A stretch of 48,528 bases of DNA, taken from a virus. The notes below the pieces were generated by a model. That model made no database searches, was not told where the DNA came from, and saw only the letters and a list, made by a program, of their open reading frames with translations. Where the stretch lies: the IMG/VR virus record IMGVR_UViG_3300031951_000269, positions 1-48,528 of that record. One strand, 5' to 3'. Positions 7,112-18,700 of this stretch are shown in pieces; position 1 is the stretch's first letter; each line of letters starts with the position of its first letter. The translations under genes were made by a program, and so were the position numbers.

Positions 7112-8983
7112 ATGAGTTTAAGCTTAGATAAGCAAATATTAAGTGACATCACGGTATACACTAAGTATGCTAAATATTTACCGGAAAAAGAAAGAAGAGA
7201 AACCTGGGAAGAACTAGTAACGCGTAATATGGAAATGCATACTGCCAAGTTCCCAAAAATGAAAGAATCAATTGAACAAGTTTATAAGAATTTTGTATTT
7301 ACTAAAAAAGTTTTACCTTCGATGCGAAGCTTGCAGTTTGGTGGTAAAGCTATTGAGCTTAATAACGCTCGCGTTTATAACTGTGCTTTCCTACCTGTTG
7401 ATAGTATTCATAGTTTTTCTGAGACTATGTTTTTATTGCTCGGAGGGACTGGCGTTGGTTATTCGGTCCAGAACCACCACATTGAGAAACTTCCTGAAAT
7501 TAGAAAACCTAACTACAATCGTAAGAAAAAGTATGTTGTTCAGGATAGTATAATTGGCTGGGCAGATGCAGTTAAGGCTTTATTTAAATCTTATACAGGA
7601 GGATTAACTTCGCATATAGAGTTTGACTTCTCTGATATAAGACCTAAAGGAGCTTTACTTATAACAGCGGGAGGTAAAGCACCAGGTCCTGAGCCATTAA
7701 GAATTGCGTTAGTAAAGATTGAAGCTGTACTACGTGAGAAAGATGATAGATCTAAACTAACAGATATTGAGTGCCATGATATTCAGTGCCATATTGCTGA
7801 TGCGGTTTTAGCAGGTGGTATTCGTAGAGCAGCAATGATTAGTTTGTTTGATCTTGATTCTGATGCAATGTTAAATTGTAAAGCTGGTAACTGGTGGGAA
7901 GACAATCCACAAAGAGGTAGGTCTAATAATTCTGTAGTATTGTTAAGGCATAAGATTGATAAGAGAACATTTGATAAAGTGTGGGAGCGTATTGAAGCAT
8001 CCGGATCTGGCGAACCTGGTATATACCTAACTAATGATAAAGATTGGGGAACTAATCCTTGTTGTGAGATCGCTTTAAGACCATATCAGTTTTGTAATCT
8101 TACAGAGATTAATATGGCTGATATTGAAAATCAAGAAGACTTTAATGCTAGAGCATCCGCCGCGTCATTTATTGGTACATTGCAAGCATCGTATTCAGAC
8201 TTTCACTACTTAAGAGATATATGGAGAAAAAACACAGAAAAAGACGCATTGCTTGGGGTATCAATGACCGGCATTGCATCAAAACACAATATACAATGTT
8301 TAAACTATGAAGAAGCTGCTCGAGTTGTTAAAGAAACCAATAACGTTATTTCTGCTGCCCTCAACATTAACAGAGCTGCAAGAACTACCGCTGTTAAACC
8401 AGCTGGCACTACTTCTCTTGTGCTTGGTACGTCTAGTGGTATTCACGCTTGGCATAACGATTATTACATTCGCCGTATGCGCTTAGGTAAGAATGAAGCG
8501 ATCTATTCGTATCTCGCAATAAATCATCCAGAACTGATCGAAGATGAATATTTTAATCCAACATTACAAGCAGTTGTTTCTGTGCCTCAGAAGGCTCCAG
8601 ATGGTGCCATAACACGACACGAATCAACATTAGATTTGTTAGAGAGAGTTAAATTAATTTCTAAAGATTGGGTTAAACAAGGTCATGATAAAGGTAATAA
8701 TACCCATAATGTTTCTTGCACTGTTTCTGTGCGTGATGATGAATGGAAAATCGTTGGTGAATGGATGTGGGCAAATAAAGAATACTATAATGGTTTATCT
8801 GTATTGCCTTATCACGGAGGTACATATAAACAAACGCCGTTTGAAGATTGTACTAAAGAAGTATATGAGCAGATGATGTCTACATTACATAATGTTGATT
8901 TATCTAAAGTAATTGAAATACAAGACAATACAAATTTTAGTGACTCTGCTGCTTGTGGAGGCGGTAATTGTGAAGTAATATGA
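7112..8983 (+). CDS. nrdJ: Monomeric class II (adenosylcobalamin-dependent) ribonucleotide reductase
   Basis: Converts ribonucleotides to deoxyribonucleotides for phage replication. The active-site loop is NPCCE (N315, C317 as thiyl radical site, E319); the redox cysteines are C91 (NCAFLP) and C328 (FCNLTEIN); and the C-terminal CGGGNC (C615, C620) is the reducing tail typical of class II enzymes. The 623-residue length and the AGGIRRAA segment fit the monomeric, RTPR-like form common in phages. No ATP-cone is visible at the N-terminus and no radical-generating subunit is present nearby, so cobalamin from the host would be needed. It overlaps the following oxygenase start by 4 nt (ATGA). Confidence 0.9.
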   Translation: MSLSLDKQILSDITVYTKYAKYLPEKERRETWEELVTRNMEMHTAKFPKMKESIEQVYKNFVFTKKVLPSMRSLQFGGKAIELNNARVYNCAFLPVDSIHSFSETMFLLLGGTGVGYSVQNHHIEKLPEIRKPNYNRKKKYVVQDSIIGWADAVKALFKSYTGGLTSHIEFDFSDIRPKGALLITAGGKAPGPEPLRIALVKIEAVLREKDDRSKLTDIECHDIQCHIADAVLAGGIRRAAMISLFDLDSDAMLNCKAGNWWEDNPQRGRSNNSVVLLRHKIDKRTFDKVWERIEASGSGEPGIYLTNDKDWGTNPCCEIALRPYQFCNLTEINMADIENQEDFNARASAASFIGTLQASYSDFHYLRDIWRKNTEKDALLGVSMTGIASKHNIQCLNYEEAARVVKETNNVISAALNINRAARTTAVKPAGTTSLVLGTSSGIHAWHNDYYIRRMRLGKNEAIYSYLAINHPELIEDEYFNPTLQAVVSVPQKAPDGAITRHESTLDLLERVKLISKDWVKQGHDKGNNTHNVSCTVSVRDDEWKIVGEWMWANKEYYNGLSVLPYHGGTYKQTPFEDCTKEVYEQMMSTLHNVDLSKVIEIQDNTNFSDSAACGGGNCEVI

Positions 8984-9543
8984 TCTATATAAAAGATGAT
9001 TTTTTAGATATAAATTTAATTGATTTGTTACGAACCAATAAGGATGAATTCCAGGAAGTAAAAACCCCTGGAAAATCCTTTTGGGTTAAGGAAGTTCCTA
9101 CGCCAATTATGCAAATTATAAAATTTGAACTTGAAGATTTAGAAGGTCATAGAATAGAACCTATATTAGGTTTTATGCGTGAAGCTAAAGAAGGACAAGA
9201 TCGTGATTGGCGCATTCATAATGATTCTATAATAGAAGGGCAACAACCTGATAGAGCTTGTGTATTGTATATATCCGATTGTAAACAAGAAGGATTAAAT
9301 GGTACGGCTTTTTGGGAACATAAGAAACATGGTGATAGATTCGAAAATGTTAGTCTTGCAGAACAAAATAGATTATTAAATGAAGATGCTAATGATCTTG
9401 ATTTATGGGATTTAAAATCTATTATAGGTCATAAAAAAAATAGATTGATATCTTATCCTTGTAATTACTTTCACAGTAAGTATCCTAATGAATTTGTAGA
9501 AAGTAGAATAGTATTTGTAATGTTTTATAAAATAAAAAAATGA
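8980..9543 (+). CDS. 2-oxoglutarate/Fe(II)-dependent oxygenase, prolyl-hydroxylase-like
   Basis: The iron-binding triad is visible: H80-N81-D82 (IHND) and distal H165 (NYFHSKYP), with R176 (ESRIVFVMFY) placed to bind 2-oxoglutarate. The double-stranded beta-helix layout and 187-residue length match P4H-like oxygenases frequent in environmental phages. The substrate could be protein or nucleic acid. Its coupling to ribonucleotide reductase and nearness to the ThyA-family enzyme make a nucleotide or base substrate conceivable, but this is inference. Confidence 0.75.
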   Translation: MIYIKDDFLDINLIDLLRTNKDEFQEVKTPGKSFWVKEVPTPIMQIIKFELEDLEGHRIEPILGFMREAKEGQDRDWRIHNDSIIEGQQPDRACVLYISDCKQEGLNGTAFWEHKKHGDRFENVSLAEQNRLLNEDANDLDLWDLKSIIGHKKNRLISYPCNYFHSKYPNEFVESRIVFVMFYKIKK

Positions 9544-9734
9544 AAGAAAACGAATTAGTAATGATGAGGAATAAGATAGAATCTTTAACTCGAATAGTAG
9601 ATTTTATGTTAACCGAACTTGAGAATACCAAGACTATGTCAGTTGGCGTTTATCAATTAATAAAAGAAATGCCCGGTTATGAACACGCTATTTCTTTAAT
9701 ATCTGAAAAAGCAAAAGAGGAAACAACAGAATAA
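9540..9734 (+). CDS. Small helical hypothetical protein
   Basis: A 64-residue, mostly helical protein (NKIESLTRIVDFMLTELENT) that may form a short coiled coil. Its start overlaps the oxygenase stop by 4 nt, and it is the last gene of the plus-strand operon before the convergent terminator. The function is unknown. Confidence 0.6.
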   Translation: MKENELVMMRNKIESLTRIVDFMLTELENTKTMSVGVYQLIKEMPGYEHAISLISEKAKEETTE

Positions 9735-9740
9735 TAAAAG

Positions 9741-9773
9741 AGGGGATTCACTTATGTGGTCCCCTTCTTTTTT
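9741..9773. terminator. Bidirectional terminator between convergent operons
   Basis: AGGGGA (9741-9746) pairs with TCCCCT (9760-9765), followed on the plus strand by TCTTTTTT. On the minus strand the same stem is followed by CTTTTATT. It lies exactly between the plus-strand stop at 9734 and the minus-strand stop at 9800, so it can end transcription from both modules. Confidence 0.8.
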
Positions 9774-9799
9774 ACGCAACTTTAGGTATGGTGCCTATT

Positions 9800-12700
9800 C
9801 TATTTGTTTGCGTTTAATTTATCTAATATTTCTAGTCTTCTATCTCTTCTCCTAATTTTTTCTTCAATTTTTTTGTCCATATAATTATCGTATTCTTTTG
9901 GAGATAATTTATCAAGGCTATCCATTACTTTAATTTTATTTGTTTCCCTTGTTATTATAGATTTTTCCCATCCTTCTTCTTTCCGCTTTGCTTTAGCGGT
10001 TTCTTTTATAAGTATATCTCCTTTTGTTCCTTCAATACCTACTGTCCAAGGCGAATAACCCATTCCGGTCGCAAGTCTTTGCATGGCAGTATTTTCAGAG
10101 TTAAATGCTTGTGATACATTCTCAACCTTATTAACTAATCGATCCATAGGGAAGTTAGTTCCAACCTCAACAAGTTTTCCAGTTACAGAATACATAGGGC
10201 CTAGGTGAACTCTGCCATCCTGCATAACACCCCAGCCTCTTGCTTCTATTAAGTCCTTATCATATTTAGTTTGTTGTAACGCGCTATATGTTTTTCTTAG
10301 TTTAGATCCAATTGGTGGAGACATATTTGCTGCTTCAAGAACAACCTTAGCATATTCTGCTTTTTGTTTCTTAGCCCTTTCTTCAAGGTATTTAACAACA
10401 GTATTCTTTAATGTTGCTGCAACACCACCAACAAAACCAGTACCTCTAAGTATACTATCTAGTACTCCATTTGCAACATCAATAGCCGCATCAGTTTTTT
10501 TCTTTTTCTTTTTGTCTTCATCCTCTTCGTCATCATCAAACATAACGGCAAATAGACCTTGTTGTAATGTGGAGAACATTATGTTTTGTACTGCTAAGTA
10601 ATAAGCTATTTTAGCAATATTAGTTTTTGCATCACCTCTACCATTTTTAAGATCTAGTACAGCTTTTTTAACGATACGGGATTGCTGCATTGTAAAGTTC
10701 TGGAATACTAATAGTAATCTACCAGCACCACTTGACTGTTGTTTTGATATATCTTTTGGATCACCAGATTGCTGTGTTTCATCTGATACTTTAGAAAAGT
10801 CTTGCCATGCTTTTGCTTCCGCTTCCTGCTCTGTTAATCCTTCTTTTAAATAAGAGTTAATTCTATTTCTATAAAATGGAGCACCTCCAGAAGCAATAGC
10901 AAAACTATCCGCTAGTTGTGTTGGTGTATATCCAATCTTTAATAAATACGATGTTACCGCCACAACTTTATTTTTACTTCCCGCTGCAGCATTAGCAATC
11001 TCAGCAGATGCAACATCTTCTCTTAAACCACCACGTCTTTCTTTTAACTTATCTGAATTCCATATACGAGCGAAGTCCTTCCAGTATTGTGGTTGATTTA
11101 AGAATGCTTTGCCCGCATTGAATGGATTGTTGTCTCTCCAGTTTAAGAAGTTAACCGCTCCTAACATTTGCAATGCAGCAGATCTAGTGTTCATAAACAT
11201 GATAGCCCCTGTCGAACCATTTACCCAACTACTCCATGCAGTTGTTTCTTTATCCTGCCCAAAACTTCTATTCTTACCGTTTATCATTCTATATATAGAG
11301 TCTTCTAATGCTTCTCTAACATTTGTACCATAAACAGCTTCTACTTTATTTATATTAGGACCAACTAATCTGCCATCTTCCCACTTGCCAAAAATATTTT
11401 CTGTGTTTTCAATAAACTCCGCTAAGAATTTCTTTCTACCAGAACCTTCTGTTATATTATATAAGTCAGAAACAATAGTATCGGAATCCCAAAAAGTTCC
11501 TGGAGGTAACCAACCATCTTTTTGTCTCCCCATCACTATTAATCCGTCTTTAAATGCAGCAAGTTCAGGATCGTTATTAATAAGGTCAGTTAAATAAATT
11601 GTATCTCTTTGAGATAATCCTGGAATTTCTGTGCCATATTGACTCCATATTGCAACTCTCATTGCCTGATCATAAGTAAAGTCTTTATTAGGCGTTAACT
11701 TTTCAAGGTCTTTTTTAACCTCTGGGAATGATTTTAACAATGCTTTGTATTCCTTCTTAATAGATTGTCTTACAGCGTCCATTAAGTTAACTCCATTTAT
11801 ATATGGGGTTATTAAAGCGTCTTGGAAGAATTTCTTTTGCTCTTCCCCCAATGCCCCTTTACCCATAAAATTGTAAAGTAATAATTCAAAGTCCGCTGCA
11901 GAAGGTGGAACATAAAAATCAAATCTGTTTTTCTTTAATCCTCTTCTTCTTGCAGTAATATCAGAAAATACTTTGTAACTTTCTACACCTTTATTTTCCT
12001 CAATGATTCTATTGAAATCGTCAGACATGGTTTTACTAAACTTAATTTTAGCTTGTTGCCTTGGCGATTTAACATCAACTACATTTAAAACGTCTTGAAC
12101 CGCTTTGCTTTGATTTTCAAATGGTAAAATTCCTCTTCCTGCTGGATATTTAGATACTATGTATACTCCATTTTTAGAAAAAACATTCCATTTTAATTTG
12201 TTCGCTATTGTAGAAGCAATTGCATCATATAATTTAATCCTGCTAGGTTCTTTTGCAGTAAATATAAAACTATCTGTATTATTTGCATTTGCATAATCTA
12301 TTACTCCGTTTATTACTGTTCCAAAAACCTCCGCTGCATTACCCCCTCCTGTTATATCCGTAGAACTATTTTCATCAGAAAATACTAAATTTAACGTTTC
12401 TCCTTCATAAGAACCTAATAAAGCAGGTTCATCTAGGTCGTATTTATTTATCAAGGTATTTAAAGTAGCCTCAGTTCTATCTCCCCAATTAAAATAACCT
12501 GTATCTGTTAAGAATAAAGAATATTCTTTTCCTTTTACTTCAAAAGTAGCAAACTTGCTATCTCCAGTTTCTCTCCAATTTAAGTCTTGCCTAGAATTTA
12601 AAGAAAACTTAATACGTGCTTGTTGCACTTTTGAAGTTATACCAGGAACCTCTAAGGCTTTTTTAACGGCTTCTACATTTTGGGGAGCATCATCAGCAAA

Positions 12701-15700
12701 GTAAAAATCATTATATCCCTCTGCTGCTTTTGCAGTCATCCAATCCGCTTTTGCTTGAGCTGTACTGTTACCTAATCCCGTTATGTTTTCTAATGGTATG
12801 TTAATGCCTATTGACGATAAAAATTCGTGGATAGGGCCAGCAGCTTCTGGCGGACGAGCCGTAAGAATAAAGAAATTTTCTGGTCCAAATTTGCCAATCA
12901 TCTTCTTCATCTTTTCAACCATAGGCCCAGGTTTGCCGTCTACGACCTTACTAAATTCAGAAAAATCAAATACTGCACCTTCTTCCAAAAGTTTAGATCC
13001 ATTTTTAGCAAACTCCTCTGCGTTTAATTTTTTAGGCTCAGATATTATGGATGTATCAATTACCGCAATACTTGTTGTAAACCTACCGCTAACTTGAGCT
13101 CCATCATTGTAGCTTATAGCTTTTATATTGTCTTTTTTTAGAGCATCAAATAATTTTGTTATATCCGCTTTGCTTAATGACTCCTCAAAACGTGTGTCTA
13201 TTAACTCATAAAAAGAAACATCATCTACCTCAAATTCCTTATTTTTTGGAGTTAAACCCAATTCTTTAATTTTATTTATAACAACATCTTCATCAACAAC
13301 TTGAGAATTATTTATAACAAATTGTTGTGTTGTGCCGGAATTCATTCTAGCATACTCATCTGCTTCTCTTATATCCGTAGCAAAAAACTTAACTCCCTTG
13401 TCACTAATTTTTGTAACATCTTTTCCTTTAGGAGCGCCGTGATAAATTGGCAGATCGTTTGGCATTGTGTATAGCACACTACCTTTTGTTAATCCAACAG
13501 TGTCATCAAAATCAAAAACAGATATACCTTTTACAGATTTAGAAGGTTTTAAAGATTTTATAGTTGCCTCTTGACTATTACTAATATTTAATGCGTTTTT
13601 CCTTGCTTCGAAATTAATTTTTTTAATCTTTTTGCCTTTTCCATTTAGGATTGTTAAATCTTTTCCTCTTAAATCAATACCATTTGCTTTTAGCGCATTT
13701 AATACTTTTCCATCAAAATATCTGGCATTATATATATCATCTCCAGGTTTCCAACTTAATGGCATTCTGCTTTTAAGTATGGTATTTAATACATCATTAA
13801 TATGAGTAGGTAATAATGATATTTTACTTTCTTCTAAAAATTTTTTTAAATTTTCTTTAGTTATAATAGGTCTGTTTGCAAATGGCAGGTCTAATATATA
13901 AGATAATACAGCTCTAACACTTTCATCAGCCGGGATTGCATGTTCCCAGGTATACTCCTCTGCTTTTGTTAAATTTTCATCTAATATAACAGAATCAACT
14001 TTTGCTAATGTTCTTAATGGTGAATAGGTGCTAGATCCCATAAGTATAGCCGCCATAGCCTTAGCTTCGGGCGAGAGTGTGGAATTTTTAATTTTTTCTG
14101 CAAAAGCCATTACATCGGTTACAGATTGTTCGCTTTGGGCATCTCTAATTTTTTTATTGCCAATTATATTTAATCCTTTTAAAAATATATCATCAAAATC
14201 TTTACTTTTTGTTGTTTGACCCTCAATATAATTTGTATTTTCCCCATTCTTGTCAACAATTATGCTTATATTACCAACTTTTTTTAGATTATATCCTAAT
14301 TTTTTAAAACCATCAATTTTTAATAATTCATCAAATAATTTTGTATTTGATAAATAAAAATTTTTTCCTTTATCACCACCCGTAAGAACAGCTCTATATG
14401 TTCTTAAAAAAGTATTTACTTTATTAGTTTTTTCTAAATCGCTTAATTCATCATTATTTAAATCCTTTTCTAAATCACTTATTATAAAATTATTTATTTC
14501 ATTAATTTTTTCTTGATTATTTTTGGCAAAGTCTAATCCTTTTGGAGTAAGCCCTAATGCCATAGTTTTAGATGTTCCTGCAATTTCTAATTTTTTAGAA
14601 AAGTATTCATCAAAATCTTCTACTTTAGGATATTTATCTTTTAATTCTTTATTTTTTTTTGCAATTAACTTAGACAATAATTCTTTGGAATTATTAACAT
14701 ATGCAGTTTTCCATCTTTCTAATATATCTTCTAATTTATTTTTTATATCATTATCAATTACTTTTACATCTTTACTATTTAAATAATTAAATACCGATGC
14801 TCTATTTGTATAATTTAGATTTTTATAAAAATCATTAAACTCATTTGATATATTGTCTATTGCTCTTATACCCGTTTTAGAAAATTTAATATTACCTCTT
14901 TCAGATTGTCTGGCTATTTCAACAGCAAAAGCATTAGTCACTTCATAACCTAATCTTTCTTGATTAGTAACAAGAGCTTCGAATATCGGCCCTTCTTTAG
15001 CAAGGTCATCATTAATAATGTCAAAAGCCCCTTCTTCTGCCATTGCTTTTGACACTGATTCTTTTCTGCCTCTAATCGGATTACCGTCAGGCCCTATTAT
15101 TTGCGCTAAAAAATCTTCATTAGAAACATTATTATTAACATTAGGCAAACGTCTAACTAGTTCTGCTCCAGAAGTTCTCCCCGCTTGATCTGTAGTTGTT
15201 TTTTCTCTATCAATTTTTTGACCAACCCAATCAGGATAACTAACCCATTTACCATCAATTTGTTTTTGAATAGCTTGTGGTATGCCTCCTTGTCCATCTT
15301 TACCCATTAACCAAGTGGTGGTCATATTTTCAAGGATATAACGTTTATTCCTTAATAACTCTTTTCTAAGCACACCGTCTTTTTTGCCTCCAAGCATTGT
15401 CTTTATATCAATGTCTAATTGTTTCCCAACTTCGTCTCTTATTTCAGAAATTAATGGAGTTACAGTTCTATTTAATGTAACAGGAGCATCAATTCTATTT
15501 TTTAGTGTTCTAACTATTGTTACTATCTTGTTTGTAGCTGTTTTTAAGATCTCTGGGCTAAAAACATTTGATTCTAATGCATTCTTATATTTTGGCTTTT
15601 CTTTTGCCTCAGAAACAGTTTCTTCGGCTATTAAACCTTTTTCTTCTGTAACGTCTTTACTAAAGTCTTTGTCTAATACTCTTCTTGATGCAGCAATTGC

Positions 15701-18700
15701 TCTTAATGGTAATTGTTTATTTATATAAGCCGCTAAAGGCACTCCTGTTTCAGGCTTATAACTTCTAATAAGATAGAAAAGGCCACCGTCCCCAGTTTCT
15801 ATTTCGCTTGTTAACAATTCTCTATCAAAACCAGGAGCGTCCATTCTTTTATTTACTAATTTTTTAGTAATAGGTTTAAATAGATCTATAATCTCTTGAG
15901 CTCCATTTACTCCTTTTTCTTCATATATTCTTTGAACTTTATCAGAAGATATAGAGCCTCTTTCATTTTTTATTATTTCTTTATCTGCTTCTTCTTCTGT
16001 AACTTCTTTTTTAATTGTTGGTTTTGGCGCTTCTTCAGGCATTAATTTTGCTTTTGCTAAATCTGCCTCAAATATTTCAAGTCTACTTTCATAGTCTTCA
16101 TAATCAATTTCTCCTTTATCTAATTGATCTTCTAAATTATCTATCTTTTTTTGGACCTCAGCAACTTTTGCTTTTGACGCTTTAAATCCAGTAGCGGGAG
16201 TTTCTTCCGCAGCTTTATCTTCTGTATCAGAATTAATAAATCTTATATTTTGACCGGACTTAGTTCTTTTAGCCCCGGCTTTCTGACTATATGCTTTTAT
16301 TGTATCAAATAAAGCTTTCCCGGAATCCGTGCTAATATTTTTAATATCATATGTTGAAGATGTTCCAAACGCTCCTTTAGTTATTTTATTAACTACTTTG
16401 GATATTTGGGTAAATACATCGTCATTTGGTATTTTTCCATCACTAAAAGAATCTGAAAGGGCATTAAATACTTCTTCCCCATAAGCTTTGTACTCAGGCT
16501 TGTAAGCTTTCATTCTTTCTTCTACTGCCGCATAAAGTGATGGCTGTGCTGTTTTTAAATATTCAAGTAATTTTATACCGTTTTTATTTGCCTCCTCTTG
16601 ATTGCCTTGAAAAGCTTTAGACAGTACAGTATGCAATACCTCATGTGATCCAGTACTTGTATGCCCGTTTTTAATAGCGTTTGGTTTATATACTACCAAT
16701 GTATTATCATCTATATTAAACCCATTTGTTTTTCCATTTTTAAAATCTTTTAATTCTTCTTCATCTATAAATTTACCATATTTTTCTAATAATTCTTTTT
16801 CGCTATTTATTGTTTCAATTTTTATATTTAGCCCTAATTCTGTTGAAAAATCATTAGCAGCTTGAATATCCCTATCTAATTGTTTGCCAATTTCTTCTCC
16901 AGCATACAATTCTCTAGCTTTACTATCAACCTCTTTATTAGATAATTGATCCATAGTAGCGTCTTGGTTTAATTCTAACAATGCTAAATCATTATATCTT
17001 TGTTTTTCTTCTGATGATAATTTATCAAATCCAGCCAGTTTTTCAAGATAAGTTTTTCTAGTTAATCTTCTTTTATATAAATTATAACCAGCTGTAGCTT
17101 CAAATGTAATTCTTTTTTGAGCATTTTCTTTTTTATTTTTGCCAGTTAATTGCTTGTCGGTAAGCATTGCTTCTCTTGCGGCAAATACTTCATTGTATTG
17201 CTTTTGATAATATTCTTTTAATGATCTTAATTGAGCATCATCAATTCCAACTGTTTTACTAGCTTCATTCCAATCTCTTGTTATTTTTCTTAATTTCTGA
17301 TTAAAATCACCTACTTTTTTTGCATCCTCCATAGAAAAATCTTTGCCTAATCTATCTAATATACGAAGATCATCTCCGTCCATTTGATCAATAAGATCTT
17401 CTACAGCCTTTTTAATAGGCGGTTGTAATTTTAATTTATTAAGTTCTCTTTTTGTTAGTCCTGTAATATCATCTAAACCAGTAAGTTTTTTTATTTCATC
17501 AAGTTTTTTATTTCTTGCTTTAAATTCCTCTTTTGTGGCAAGTTCGCTAATAACACTTTTCGTAATATTATTACTTATTGTTCCAGCTCCTCCCATTGCA
17601 GAGAATCCAGGACCCATAAATGCTCCTCCAGCCATTGCATCTGGAACACCGTCAAAATAGTTTTTATCTTGTCCTAATAAATGAATATCTCCAAAGTTAT
17701 TAGCTAATTGAGTTAGGCCCTCTGTCCACGATTCAACACCGGCAGATTTACCCATTTCTTTACCAATAACTTTTAACTGGCGTTTGATTTCTTGAGGAGG
17801 TATAGCTCTAAGTATATTATCAGTTTGTTTTATAATACCTAAGGTACCATACTTTTCTAATAATACCTCTGCAGCACCGGCTAACACTTGAGATGTTAAC
17901 TTTGTTCCTTCTGATATATTCAATGTTTTTTTATCCGAGGCAATTTGCTTTTGCACATCGGCCATATCTTCTGCGGCAACTAATCCTTTATTAATTTGAT
18001 CAGCATTATATTGCAATCTACTAAGAGCTGATTCCTGCAAACTAGCAATTTCATATTGTTTTGAACCATAACCACTAAGAAAAAATAATGGCAATGCTGC
18101 TTCTCCTGTAACGGCCATAGCCATAGACGAAGGCATTTGAGTTAAAATCCCAGCTCCCCATCTGCCAAGATCTTTCATGCTCTTTATATCCTTAATTTGT
18201 AAATCACGTTGGTAAGATTCTAATTCTTTGCTAGCCGCTTTTTGCTCACCATATATAGGATCTAATAAAGTTTCTTTAAGTATACTTTTATTTCTTGTAT
18301 ATGTTTCACCAAATGAATCTCCATTGGCTACCGATTGAGCAAGTGCCAATTCAAAAGCCTTTGTACTAATACGTATATCCTCAGCCGCACCTGCTAAAGC
18401 TAGTCCAGTTTGCTTTAAAAATGTACCAGTTTGGTTTAATCTACTATAATCTTTTGATGCTGCTTCTGATACTGCTTTAATATTATTGAAATCTCTATTA
18501 AGTGTTAATGCTTCTTTATTATATGCATTTGATCTATTTTGTAATGCTAAATATTCTTTTTGAATTTCATCATATTCTTGTTTAGTAGGAGGCGTTTTTT
18601 GGAATTTAGCTATTTTTTCACTAAGAGCTTTACCCGCTTTATCTAATTCATCACTTTCTACCGATAGTTTTACTTTTCCTTCTATGGCTTTATCCTCACG

